In this document: positions 1-12,785 of the stretch, in pieces
Layout of the letters: every line of letters starts with the position of its first letter
Numbering within the stretch: position 1 is the stretch's first letter
Source of the DNA: Lumnitzera littorea
Taxonomy: Eukaryota; Streptophyta; Magnoliopsida; Myrtales; Combretaceae
Reading direction: 5' to 3'
Length of the DNA: 64,000 nt
Assembly: GCA_024138015.1 (NCBI GenBank)
Contig: JAMXBB010000004.1
Location: 111,526,077 to 111,590,076 of the forward strand
Notes under the pieces: model-generated
The model's input: only the letters and a program-made list of their open reading frames with translations
The model's database searches: none
Told to the model about the DNA's origin: nothing
Position numbers and translations under genes: made by a program

Positions 1-1440
1 ACCAAGGAGGAGTTCGAAAATGATAGAATTTGATTTGCCCCTTGTCACTCATACGCAGCCACAGGAGGTTTTCTTCTTTTTATTTTCTCAATTAAAGTGG
101 CATAATAAATTACCCAGAATTTTATCCAAGTTCCACCAGAATCTACATTTTACTATAGCATAATTCCCATTAGATCCTATATAGTGAGGGTGAGTATGTT
201 TATGATATCTCAAATGATTAAAATTTTATGGAAAGCAATAATAGCTCCATATAAAGTTAAAGTCTAATTATAAAGTTGAGCATTAATTATCATTAGGTTA
301 GACAATTTTATTATAGTCTATTTATTTCGAGGAAATTATAATTTTATTTATTCTTTATTTTTTATTATAATGTTTACATAATTTTTTATTTTTGAATTGC
401 AATCCTTCTCACCACTATCACTGCCACTGTTATCGCCACCGCCGCTAACTGCCATAGTCACCGCATCGCTAACTACTGCCACCAACTATTACTTTAGAAT
501 TAGTTGAGAAAAAAAATAGACCGAAAATAATTTATTTATTAAAATTATATTATATGTCTATAATTAAATTACTTATAAATCCAATTAAACAAAATAATAT
601 ATATTACACCCTTATTCCATTTTTTAGGAATTTTAATTCAATTTTCTCTCATTCTATTCTATGAAATAAACAAGCCGTTAAAGTTTATACCATCAGGATC
701 GCTAAAGGGAAACCTAGTAAACTTGTGTCAGCTCAAATCTACAATTAAAGAGTGGCTCAAAAGAATGAGGAATGTTGCTAAGATTCTTGATAGGCTTCTA
801 CGATCGCTAGGCCCTTGTAAGATAGGGTATTAATAAGAATGAATTGAGTCACACTCTTAAAAAAGGAAAAACAAAGTGTAATTTATAAAACTAAGATAAT
901 AAACATCAAATCGACATTATCTAAGTTTTTATACCTTGTGATCTCTTTGCTATAAAGGTATGAGAGATGTACCTGACTTATAGGGTATGGTTAATGAATA
1001 CACTTGAAATTAATATATATATGTATAAATAATATTTCAATAAGACATATGACTTAAAGCTTTGGGTAAATACTCATAAGGTAGCTAAACAAATCTTATA
1101 TATTTAAGTTAGGTTTTTTCCCACCAAAATTCATTATGTTTGCATTATTATGATATAAATGAAATAAGAAAAAAATGAAACACATTTGAACTATATAAAC
1201 CAAATCAATCAATCCATTGAGTACCTTACCTTATATCAATTATAACACTATAAATTCTTGTACTCGTGTGATCCATTCATGATTATTGGATTTGATTCAA
1301 ACTTTGCCACAAGAAACAAATTAAAATCAGTGAATATTGTCCACCTCGACCTAAGATCCTAGCATTACAATTCCATTTCCGACATGGAGTGAACTTACCT
1401 GGGTAGATTATAATGAAGCATCTATCCTAATGCCATGATT
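1..1440. repeat. Left copy of a duplicated upstream segment (partner 42184-43810)
   Basis: The first bases (GTTCGAAAATGATAGAATTT and onward) match the DNA just upstream of the MOS1-like gene at 42190. Collinear similarity resumes after insertions and continues through shared stretches such as GAATGAATTGAGTCACACTC (about 831 and 43101) to about 1340-1440. Both copies read in the same direction. The left copy has an extra ~370 bp (311-680) and lacks a ~390 bp stretch found at 42318-42710. Since the right copy is the promoter side of a minus-strand gene, the left copy is probably the upstream region of a paralogue lying left of position 1. That last point is inference. Confidence 0.8.
311..680. 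mobile_element. AT-rich insertion present only in the left duplicate, MITE-like
   Basis: The partner segment near 42938-42955 reads straight across this interval, so it was gained here or lost there. The ends carry weak inverted similarity (TTTATTTCGAGGAAATTATA near the left; its mirror TTTTCTCTCATTC...GAAATAAACAAG near the right). No target duplication was established and there is no coding content. A MITE is the likeliest reading but a simple indel is possible. Confidence 0.35.
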
Positions 1441-1849
1441 GATGTGCAGAGTAACTGCAATTTAATCATGAAATCAACTTAATCATTAGATTATAGATTA
1501 TAAAATCATAACCCTAGCCCATTTCCTACGAAACAAATCTACTAATTCTTTTATTCCAATTATAAGAAAACGATCTGCCAAGGAAGTAACGTAAAATGAA
1601 CCAAATTTGATACCTAAATACTCCATTTGATTTCAACTATACTAGATATTTTGCCTTTCTTTCCTTAAGGAGTAAGAGGGCTAAAGGGTACCAGGATAGG
1701 TAGTACCTTACACGCTTTTTCCTAAAAAAGAATTTATGTTTTCAGTTTTTAGCCAACCACCCATTATGTGTTTAAAGACTTTTATTTTTCTTTGCATTTA
1801 TCGAGTGATCGCAAATGAAAAAGAAGACCCAAAATTTTGTGAACAATAC
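1441..1849. other. Unassigned intergenic DNA
   Basis: Similarity to 43.8 kb fades out here. I see no open frame, splice-flanked exon or repeat in this stretch. Confidence 0.4.
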
Positions 1850-2745
1850 AGAGTCAAATTTGCGGATTTTTAGATACAAAGATAATAAATGGGATACATA
1901 AAAAGAGGAAAGGTACATAGTAGCTTAAACGAAGTGAGAAATAAGGTTTAATAGGATGGTCGAGAAGATGGTGGGTCCAAACTGCAAGATGGTTCAAAGG
2001 ATAAATAGTAGTCGAGGATTGAGCAAGGGTCCTCGTACACTGACGATGGATATGACACACTAACGCCTTATACAAGCTCAGGTCACATTTGATATTAGTC
2101 ATAAGTGTGGCCAAAGGACACTCACCACTAATCTACACTCATAATAAGCTAAACAAGAGTAAACGATAGTAAATAAGGGATACTTAGCTCACAAGGGAAA
2201 GCATGTCTAAAAATCAATATTACTTGCATAGCGGCTATTACATTTGCAAGTATTTATATGACCCAATTATGGCCAATCCTAGGAATACATAAACTACAAA
2301 AAGGATTCATACTAGAAAAAGAAAGGAAAATAGATTACAAGGGTAAAGTTGTAAACAAACAAAAAGGATATTCGATTACAAAAAAATAATACAAAAGTTA
2401 GAAAAAAAAATGGGCCGCGTGTTTACTGTCCATTTAATGGTCAAAATGATGTTGTATGCCAAGCAAAACTGATTCTAAATAAAGTAGGTCTAGTCGACTG
2501 TACGTTAGCTCAACTGTTTAAGGCTTGGGAAAGGTTGGTCCAGTGTACAGTCAATCTTATGATTAGTCTCAACTAGTCAGCTTAGAAATGGGATAACCCG
2601 ACCTCAGACATAAGTCAACTCGACAATCAACAAATTTAGTGCTTGGCTTTGGACCGATGCGACAATAAGAGGCCGACTTGATAACAGGTCATCACATTAG
2701 TAGTCCCCGAAATGAGACAAAGAGAGATCATAATAGAGTACCTCG
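1850..2745 (-). repeat. Probable 3' LTR of degraded element gypsy-2
   Basis: This interval lies immediately 3' (minus strand) of a Ty3/gypsy integrase C-terminus at 2756-3560, where the 3' LTR should be. Its layout resembles the gypsy-1 LTR at 11931-12785, with GTATTTATATGACCC corresponding to a minus-strand TATA region and with similar AAGGATA-rich stretches. Exact TG/CA termini and a partner LTR were not found, so both boundaries are approximate. Confidence 0.45.
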
Positions 2746-2755
2746 GTAGTTTAAG

Positions 2756-3560
2756 GTGGAGAAAACATTGTTCTTCAGAGTTCAACTCCCCTTAGATAGC
2801 TCAACGAACCAAATGGGCGAATCCTCGAGCTCGAGAGCTAGCGATTGGTCCGGGATCCCTATCATCCCTTCCAAGCTGTTTGAGATTCGAGATCCAATAT
2901 GGTTCTACTTCTTGTTGATTGTCGTCGGGAACATATAGATGAAGATCGAAAAAGTTGAAGGAGTTTAAGACTCCATAATCTTCAGGCAATTCAATCCAGT
3001 AGGCACTGGGTTTGATCTTTTTAAGCACTTAAAATGGTCCATCAGCTCTAGGAGATAACTTGCTCTTCCTCAAACTTGGAAACCTATCTTTACTGAGGTA
3101 AATCCAGACTAAATCATCAGGCTAAAATTCTTTGCTATTTCATCCTTTATCTCACCTCTTAAGCTTGGTGGTAATTCAACTTAAATATTCTATGACCTTT
3201 TGGTGGATTGCCTTTATAGCATCGGATCTTTCTTTGACTGATTGATTCTCATTCTGATTGAGAAGGGGTGTCTAATCTAGTATAAGCTTAGGTTTGAATC
3301 AATTGGCAATCTCAAATGTTGATATGCTTGTAATACTATGAGCGATCTTATTGTAGGAAAACTCAATTATAGGTAAGCATAGATCTTAATCAGTCATATC
3401 TCGATCAATAGCAACTCAGAGTAAAGTTCCTACAGTTTTGTAGGTAGCTTCAATCAATCCGTCCATCTATAGATGGCTCATCTATAAGAGATAAACCATT
3501 GCATTCATTCTGTTCCATCCCGATCAAACCATTGGCTTTGATATTACTTATCATGAGATG
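2756..3560 (-). pseudogene. Ty3/gypsy integrase remnant (gypsy-2)
   Basis: Minus-strand translation across frameshifts and stops gives the end of an integrase. First comes the late catalytic-core region (DGLIEATYKTVGTLL, then EFSYNKIAHSITS near 3300-3470). Then comes the C-terminal domain: DDLVWIYLSKDRFPSLRKSK near 3070-3120 and the GPF motif near 3030, followed by an open stretch at 2801-3028 with YWIELPEDYGV and FNFFDLHLYVPDD. The same domain occurs in gypsy-1 at 12773-13033. Stops such as TAA in the core show it is dead. No gag, protease or reverse transcriptase belonging to this copy is visible, so only the 3' end survives or the rest was deleted. Confidence 0.8.
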
Positions 3561-3855
3561 AGACATTTACCCCTCTCAAAATGTCCATGTAGCCGTCGAC
3601 CATTCTTTAACTTCTTAGCTTGTATTTTAGATGGTGAGCCAGCCTTCTACTCTTATTTAACCCAAGAATATGTTAAGAATGTTCAATTGCTCTAACTGGT
3701 TTCAGTTCGCTGTGACCATCGTAAGGAAAGTAGCATTAGCTTCCAAACAACTGTTTACGGGACGCTAGACACACTTTTAGAGAATATGCCATCCTACAAA
3801 TAAACAACCTATCAATGCCATTACTTCATTATAAGACCAAGTTTAATACCCCTAC
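3561..3855. other. Unassigned DNA between gypsy-2 and LTR-A copy 1
   Basis: No frame or repeat recognised. The stretch continues, after removing LTR-A copy 1, at 6927-7108, and after removing copy 2, at 29961 onward. It is therefore older DNA that received both insertions. Confidence 0.4.
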
Positions 3856-6800
3856 TGTCACACCCCGAAACGGTAGAGTCATAACAACCTTACCGTGTAA
3901 ACCATCCTAAGATAGAAGTTGGCTTTATAACCGCTATCTTAGACCTGATCTACACAAGGCGTCCACAACTAACCTGCTTTAAAGTAAACAGCTTGTAATT
4001 TAAATAAATCATTTACCTAAAAAAGTAAGGAAATATGTATATACACTATGTAGTTAAAATTTACAATATTTCTCTGTAATATATTTCCTAGTTATTACAT
4101 TATTCAGAAATGAAAAATAATTCTAAAATAAAAACTTAGACCTTAAAATATGTGTTTATTCTTCGATATTTTTCCTCACTCCCTAGGATCCAGCAGTTAC
4201 TAGCTTCATAGTAGTTATTTGCTGCTTCTTAGCCAATACCTGCACGACGTCTATAAGGATGTGAGCAACCACAGCTCAGTAAGTTAAGACAGAGGACTTA
4301 AAACTATACCATACACACAACAAGGTTTCCAATCATTTATTAGGTGCAATGCATGTGCAAGCAAATGCCATCGCACGACGTTGTCCGGCCCGTCGTGAGA
4401 TTAGAGAAATTGCGCCCGCTCTAATCCAAGTTAAGGAGTTGCCATTAATGCAACAGCTCATAACCAAACCCAAGCTTGTGCAATGGAGACCTCGCTCCTC
4501 CCGCGACTACCTTTGAACCACTGACTTCACCCTTACCGCGACCTCCTCTCCTATCACTTAGTTCGGCTAAGGATGAAGAAGGGACCATTTTGCAATCTTG
4601 CGCTATCCCTTTCGAAAGGATCGGTATTTGGCTGGAGAGTCCTAAGTTCCCCTAACGGGTTGCCATGCATGTCCGATTATGATTACTGGTCGTATATTTG
4701 ATTAAGTTCAGTTTAGGGTGATCAATAATTTTATACAAATTATACAATACATGACAGAGCAACAAACAGAATCATAGCATCATCCATAATTAAGCACATG
4801 CACACATTCAACTATCTAATAGGCACAATCAAGCATAATTTTAAGCCTCCAAAATACAGCATCGTATTAATCCCAACTTACCTTGACTCCTCGCTCACTC
4901 ACTTGAGGTCCGACTTACTCAAGCCATCACCGATCATCCCTATAACACAAACGTGGTTTCAGTTTTTCATATAACCATTATAGATTCATTTTATCCTATG
5001 ACGCTTATTGTTAGGTTTTGTTTAGGGTTTAATATGCCTAATTATCTAGGTCTTAAGTTTTTTACAATTATTCTAGGTTTGGGGTTAGGTTCGGGTTCGG
5101 TTTCCGCATCGATTTCTAAATTAGGTTCTAGTTTGATTTCTAAGTAGCGTTTTATATTATAACCCTAGAAATTCGTTTCAACCCATAATGTGAAATTAAT
5201 CACATTACTTTCCGATCTCCTAAATACCATCATTACCCCTAGTCAGTATTTATTTTACCCGGTATACTTAAATCCATATTAGTGTACCGAATTCACTTCT
5301 AATGTAAGAAATTTTTAAATTTTTCATATAGTTACATAAATTCAAATCTTCTATCGGTTTTATTATATATCCCTATTATTTATATAATATCAATTTTCAT
5401 CCTAATATTTTCTATTTATTATATTTCCAATAATTATGTATTATATATTATTACCTTTTATGTATATAATACACTTCTACTATTTCTATCACTTTAATTA
5501 CCATCCCTAAACATCAATTATCATTTCAAAATGTCTAAATTCATCCTAAATCAGATTTTACTCCTAATTTCCCTAATTTACAAAATTAACTTAAAGTTAA
5601 CTATTTTTCTCTATCAATCATTTACTACATAATTAACCTAATAATTACATCTAACATCCTAAATGCTACAAGTATCATACTCGATCAGATTTCAACATCC
5701 TAAAACATATAATTATTCACTAAATCAGTAATTAATCATTTAATTACTTAATTAACCCTAAATTACCCATTTTATGTCTCATTTTAGAGCCTAAAAATTT
5801 CGAAAATTAATTTTTGAAAACGGGTTTCATAGCACTGTTTTATATCATCTAAGTAATCTACACAAAAATTTTGGGCTCGAAACTACACTCCTAAGGTTAT
5901 TTATTTCTAAACCGAAATATGCTTAGTTTTGCATGATTTCTTAAGGACCGTATACTACGAGACATATTTTCATCAAAATAATATTTTTCCTAAAAACTAC
6001 ATACAAAAATATTTCAGAATAACAAAATTCATAATTTTCTAATAATATTTTCTATTTTTACAAAATTATACAAGAATCGGGCTAGAAATCGGACTCACCG
6101 ATCTGGGTGGCTCCGGCTACCGCCGACCGCCATGGCCTTGTCGATAGGCTTGGGCACTACCACCACCATGTGGTGGTGGTGGTCGTCCACTTCCAGCTGC
6201 TTGTCTGGTGGGGGCTCCCTTTAAAGGCCCTAATTGCACAGTTTTTCCTAATTTTTTTCTAACCCGAATTTTTCTCTCAATTTTTGCCTCTCTCTATTTT
6301 TCTCACTTTTCAAACTGCCCAAATGAGTTTTGTGATTTTTCTTGCTATTTATAGAGCCTTAGGGGATTTATTGTGCATTAAATTGAATAAGATAATTACC
6401 TTATCCCTTAATTTTTTGCTTTTGTGTTGTCTTAATTTAATTGGTTAATTTTTATTTTTCAGATTCTGACTTTTCATGACCAAATTTGCATCATTCCACA
6501 CTCTTCTAATTTTTTTTTATTTTTCCACAATTAATTTATAATTTTATTTAATTATTTACTAAGTTTTTAGCCAATTTAGGTAATTTTGCATATTTTTATC
6601 TACACGTAAATACACGTGGGGTACATGTGAACGTTCCTAATTATTATTTTGGTCATTCTAAAATTTTTAGTATACATATAATCTATCTCTAGTAATTTAT
6701 TAGTTATTAGATTACATTTTTTGCCTTTTCAGTAATTAGCAATTATTATGCTTGAAAATTGAAAATTGAAAATTTTATAGTCTCCTATTTTATTACTTAT

Positions 6801-6921
6801 TTTCTTAAATTCAAGTTTACGGGGTCATTTTTACTAATATTTCTCTCAATCGTTTATAATTTAGGCTTGATTGGATTTTTCAGCCGATCGAAACCTTGAG
6901 TGATTGATTGTGGGCATTACA
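3856..6921 (-). mobile_element. LTR-A copy 1, solo LTR with exact target duplication
   Basis: The interval begins TGTCACACCCCGAAACGG and ends GTGGGCATTACA on the plus strand. It is flanked by an identical 5-bp duplication CCTAC (3851-3855 and 6922-6926). It is 3066 bp long with no coding interior. A minus-strand TATA box at 6344-6356 sets the orientation, so the LTR reads TGTAATGCCC...GTGTGACA with a short U3 of ~570 bp and a very long R-U5. Five other copies lie in this window. Long LTRs of this form are typical of plant Ty3/gypsy elements of the Tekay/Del kind, but no internal domain is present to prove that lineage. Confidence 0.88.
6344..6356 (-). promoter_or_regulatory. TATA box of LTR-A copy 1
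   Basis: The minus strand reads CTCTATAAATAGC. Equivalent minus-strand TATA-like sites occur at matching positions in copy 3 (near 23060) and copy 5 (near 62005), which fixes the LTR orientation. Confidence 0.65.
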
Positions 6922-6926
6922 CCTAC

Positions 6927-7108
6927 TTGCCTTCAAACTTACAGATCATGGCATTCACCACCATTCAAATCTATAATGCCTTCATTATGGTGCCAACATC
7001 TCGTTACTACCCATCCAATGATTTCAAACCCCTTCAACTGCTTCTATTTCTACTCCAAGATTATCTCTGCTAATACTTAAGATTTCCATAAGCATCCTCC
7101 AGCTTCAC
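6927..7108. other. Older host DNA between LTR-A copies 1 and 2
   Basis: No open frame or recognised repeat. It reads contiguously with 3561-3855 once copy 1 and one target duplication are removed. Confidence 0.4.
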
Positions 7109-8756
7109 GGTTATGCCCTGAAGTGAAAGAGTTATAATAATCCCACCATGCAAACCATTATAGGATAGAAGTTAACCTTATAACCGCCATCTTAGACCTA
7201 ATTTACATAAGGTGTTCACGACTAATCCGTTTTGAAGTATACAGTTCACAAATTAAACATATTGTTTATATATGAAAATATGAAATATATACACTATGAT
7301 TGAAATATCTCGAGTAATGTTTACAAGATTTAATAACATAATCTTAGTTTACTTAAGTAATGTATAAATTGATATTAAAGATTTAAAGATAAGATCTACA
7401 CTTCGAGAGTGTAACTAATCCTCAATTTTAAATCCCCACACCTTATGATCCAACAGTTGCTAACTTCAAAATAGTTATAAAACCGTTTCCTAGCCAACTC
7501 CTACAACAACATCTATAGAGATGTAACTAACCAATTAAGATGGAGACTTAAAACTATACATAAAGTACAAACAAAGTTATCAACCAATGAATTTAATGCA
7601 ATGCAACAAACAAATGTCATCGTATGACGTTATCCCATCCGTTGTGAGATTAGAGAAATTATACCCGCTCTAATCTAGATTTAGGAGTTTAACGCACATT
7701 TCAATAACTCATAACCAAACTCACTCTTGTACAATAGAAATACCACTCCTCCTATGATTACCTTCAAACTACTACCTTCATCCTTACCACGATCTCATCT
7801 CTCGTCACTTAATTTGACTAAGGATTAAGAAGGGATTATTGTGCTATCCAGCGCTATCCCTTCTGAAGGGGTCGATAATTGGTCAAAGAACCCTAAACGT
7901 TTCCCCTAATAGGTCACCATGCATATCCGATTTAGAATTACTATAAACATATTTAATTAAATTCAATTTAAGGCATTCAATCATTTCATGCAAATTAAAC
8001 AATTATAATCTAGAGCATCAAACCAAAATCATACGGTTAAACCCAAAAATACTCATACACAAGCATGTACATAATCAAGCTATCTATAAACACAATCAAG
8101 TTTACTTTTAAGCCTTTAAGTACTATAAAACAATACTCCAAAATACAGTAACGTATTGATCCCTAATTTACCTAAAGTTCTCGCTTACTTATTTAAGGTC
8201 CGACTTACAATAAGCTGTCACTGATAATCCCTATAATATAAATGTTATTTTAGTTTCCACATAACTATCGAAGATAAACTTTATTCTGTAATTTAAATTA
8301 TTATTTTTAGTTTAGAGTGTTATTATATTTAGTTATTCTAGTCTAAATCTCTTAAGATTACGTCTCTTAGTCAACTAAGTTTTAAATTTGCTTCTTTTAT
8401 CGATTCTAATTCAGCCTTTAAATCATATTCTAATTTATCTTTTGGTTACTCTGTATTTACAATTCTCATAAATGTCTTATAACCTTTTAATTACAATTTA
8501 GTCAAGTGAATATAACCTTTGGTTCATATGACTAACTTACTTCTATTAGCCATAATTCTGATTTTGCTTTTAAATCAATTTCTAATCCAGGAATCATCCA
8601 CATTTTAACATAACCTCTTATACATATGTAAGTATACATATATATAAGCTCTAAATCACTAGTTTTAATCTAAAAAGTATCATTTTACTCAATTGCTCAA
8701 ATTTTATTTTACCTATAACCAAGCTAGTTCGAAACTAGTTTCTAAATCAATTCCTA

Positions 8757-9322
8757 TGTAATGATCTTGCCGGAACTCCTCCTATTAAGATATTGACCGC
8801 TTTGGCGTTGAACATTATATGATTTTGTCCCTTAATATAGCAGTTTCCTAAGAGGTCACCTATCTTAGAATTGCTGCAGCCCAAGCATACTTAACTTCAA
8901 AGTTTCTACGTACTCCGAACCACTACATAAAAAACACCTTGATAATTTAAAGTTTAATTACCTTATATGTAAGGAGTATTACAATCCACACTCTTATAGA
9001 ACTGACGTCTTCGTCAGTTTCGTTATACAAGTCTAAGGCCACCACCAAATAAGGACTATGCCATTCTGGCTAGTGCACTGTTTTGATACCACTTATAACG
9101 ACTCAACTAGAACTCCTCCAATCAAGGTATTATCCGTTTTAGTGTGAAACGCCACACAATCTTATCCCCCTAGTGTAGCAGCTTCTTAAAAGATTACCTA
9201 TCCTAAGATTGCTCCTGTCCAAGGACACTTAACTTTGAAGTTTCGATGTACTCCAAGCTATTATACTAAAAGGTACCTCAATGATTTAGAATTTAGTCAC
9301 CTGGCATGTAAAGGATATTACA
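8757..9322 (-). mobile_element. TRIM (terminal-repeat retrotransposon in miniature)
   Basis: Two diverged direct repeats of ~228 bp (8757-8983 and 9094-9322) share GAACTCCTCC near the start, AAGTTTC(T/G)A(C/T)GTACTCC in the middle and GTATTACA/ATATTACA at the end. They flank only 110 bp. That interior ends with TGATACCA at 9084-9091, whose complement TGGTATCA is the standard initiator-Met tRNA primer site. This puts the 5' LTR on the right and the element on the minus strand. The other internal edge (8984-8996) is purine-rich on the minus strand (TAAGAGTGTGGAT) and suits a polypurine tract. There is no coding capacity, and no clean target duplication was found. Confidence 0.8.
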
Positions 9323-11930
9323 CCATACTCTTAATTTAACTATTGAATTTGTTCCCAATATGAGAATAACTTACATTTTTTACTTAATTTCCTAATTTTA
9401 TAATCCAAATTGAATTTATATAATATTTATAATATCATAATATTATTAATTTTAACCAAGTATTTTCTACTGATTAATTTCTTACATTCACATATTACTC
9501 ATTATTACCTAATTTAAATATCTAATGCATATCTAACCTCTCTAACATCACAAATACCATCCATAATCGGTAACTACCTTCCTAAGATATCTAATTACAC
9601 CCTAAATCAGAATTTAAACTAAATCAACCCTAAATTATAAAATTAACTTAAATATACTATTTTGGCTATTATTCCTTATACTTATTTATTACATAATATG
9701 CATAATACATGCATCCAACACCTCAAACTCCCTAAATACCATCCTACATCAGCAACTAACATCCAAAGATGTTTAATTACATACTAAATTAGAATTTTTA
9801 TCAAATAAACATTAAATCACAAAATTAAGTCCAAATATTACATTTTATGCTTGATTTTAGGGCTTAAAAATTACGTAAAATTTTTGAAAATTAATTTTTA
9901 AAAAATCTCTCCATAGCACTATCATGAATATCCTAGATAGCCTACACAAAAATTGTAAGGTCAAAATTACATTATTAAGTTCATTAAAATTGAAATCAAA
10001 AACTAGTTGAAGTTTAATAATTTCTCAAGAATAATATATCCTAGAACCTAATTTCATCAAATTGACTTTTTTCCTAAATGTACATATAAAAATATCTATG
10101 AAAACCAAATTTCATAATTTTTCATAATTATTTGATATTTTTAATAAATTAAACAATTTCAAAAAAGAAATTAAAATTCACCAATTGAAGAGTTTTTAGC
10201 CACCAGCTGTAGCTCTACCCTTATCGATACAACCAGGCAATGGGTCTACTATCTGGTGGTGATAGCCGTCCCTCTCCAAGTAGTTGTCGAGCATGTATTC
10301 TCCTTATAAGCCCTATTTGTATACCTTTTTTTTTTTTTGTAAAAATAGTTACTTCTCTCTCTCTAGTATCTCTCTAATTTTTCTAACTTTCTAACTGAGC
10401 AAAATAAATTTCAATAGGAGCTTGTTGAATTTATAGTGTTATTTGGGTTTTTTCTTTAATTTCCCAAGTGCCAAATGTCCCTTATCCTATATTCTTTTTA
10501 CTTTCTATTTGGCTCTTCTCATTTGTTGATTTTCTTTCTCCTATTCTTAGCATGCCACGCCCCTATTTGGACAATTCTACATTTTCACTTAATTTTATTT
10601 ATTTTAACTTAACTTTTTATGAATTTTATTTAATTAATTAGCATTATTTATTTTAAGTAATTTTAGGTATTTTTACTTACATGTAAATACATATAAAATA
10701 AAAATAAATACTTCTAAATCTTATTGAGATTATTTTATAATTTTTAGTATACATATAATTTATTTTTATCGATTCGTTCATTATCGAAACTCGTTTTACG
10801 AGTTTCCGATAAATAATTGATAATATACATATAACTCAATATTATAATATTTAATTGTCGAGCCTGAATTTTTTTGTTTCTTATTTTAATTTTCATTTCC
10901 TATTTTTCAACTAATACTAAACCATAATCCCTTCGATATTAATCCCCAAATAAAAAAATTGGGAAATTCCAATTCCTTTTTTTTTTTAAACTTTTGAAAT
11001 CGCCACTCAATCATAGTTGGAAAAAAAAAAAAAGAAATTGTAACAAATTGGATAGAGCAATTATAATTTAGCTGCTGGTATTTGATTTCAATTTGATAAA
11101 AACTAGAGAGTTCTAAATTTGTGGGCTAACTATTAAACCCTAATAGGTACCACTATAGATTTTTCAAAATTACACTTTACTTTTCAAAATTATAATTTTT
11201 TAAAGAAAATAAAAATAAAATAAGAAACCTAAGTTTTTATAGATTTTTTAACGTTGCCTCGAACGTGTCTATATACCCGCTAGTTAAGATCAAACATCTG
11301 TAGTTCTTTCCGAAACTTTAGTGTATTAGTTTATTTTTATAAAAATTATTAGGCCAGATTCACGTTTTTAGCCATTCGTTTTTATTAAGAAAGATTCATA
11401 TAAAAAACCTAAATTTTATTCCCAACTTTTGAAAAAAACAAAACCCTAAAAGTCCTAACTTTTAAAAAGAGCCTAAATTAAGATTTTTATTCCATGAAAA
11501 CCCAACTAAGTGATAAAAATTTTACTTTTCAATGAAAAGCTCTAGAGATAAAAAAAATGCAATTTTTGTTAAAAAAATAAATAAATTTAATTCTATTATC
11601 ATTATGATAATATGCCTAGTTAATGCCGAATCTTGTAAAAAATTAAGTTACTATGAATGAACTTCTCTAACCATACAATTTAAATAGTACTATTTATAAA
11701 AAAAGAAGAAGCTATATCCTACATAAGAAGTTAAATGAAGTTAGTATGGTAAGAAAAAACAAAGACAAAGAAAACAAACTAAGAAAAATAACATTCACCT
11801 AGATTTAGGGTTCACACCGATCAAATCACAGTCGGGTTCGGTTCAAATATGGTTAATATAGAAGGATCCGATTTAAGTATTGAATAGCAGACTCCTAAGC
11901 TTCCACTGAAGTGGTCCTAGCACCAAATTG

Positions 11931-12785
11931 TGTTGCGAACTGTGACCAAGAACCGACAAAGCCGGTCGCTGCATGAATTTAAGCTTACAAGAAGTTCGAA
12001 ACGGGTTAATGGGGAAAGGTACGAAAGGAGTGACAATGACTAATGAAACAGTAAGCAAAAACCTACGAATAGCTCTAAAGAATATGACACACTAATAGAA
12101 CTTTCGAAGACTTACGGCACAATTTGATATAATATACAAATTGGTCCAATGAGGTTATTTGCCACCTAACCTTACTTAAGGGAAAGGATAAGAGTAATGT
12201 TGAGAGTAAGCAACAATGTTTACGTAAAGAAGAAAGTACTCAAAATGTATTGAAGATAATCTGATGTCTACAACTACAATTATAAGGGTATTTATACTCA
12301 TAAGTTAGGGCAACTTGCCCAAAAGGAAAAAAACAAAAAGGATATTTCCTAAAGAGGCAATGTACATGATGCAAAAGGGTAAAAATGAATATACAAGGAA
12401 AACAATCATTGGTGCTATAGATTCTACATATGATACTATACAAGTGGCGAGGCTGTATTGGCAAGGTTGTTAGGAGATGTAGACAAAAAGTACGGACAGA
12501 TGGCCTTGTCCAAGCAAGAATAGCTTAATCAGTTCGGTCCCTCTCTCTCTTGACTTCTCAACACAAATGATGCCAAGTGAATGGTCGACTCAGTACTAGA
12601 GAGTAATCATTAACTCGGCATATCACAAAATATTAAGCGGTCATACGGCACAACATTAAAAGTGACTCGACAAGGGAGTACTCAACCTAGCAAGGTTTGG
12701 TTAGAACAGAAGGATTCGTCATGCTAGCTCCTCTAGTCCTTGGGCTCAATTACGAGTCAGAAGTCCGGTGGCTTAATTCCTATCA
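11931..12785 (-). repeat. gypsy-1 3' LTR
   Basis: It begins TGTTGCGAAC and ends CCTATCA on the plus strand, matching 18691-19544 along its whole length. Differences are frequent and dominated by transitions (for example TTGCGAAC against TTGCAAAC), showing an old insertion. Confidence 0.9.
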
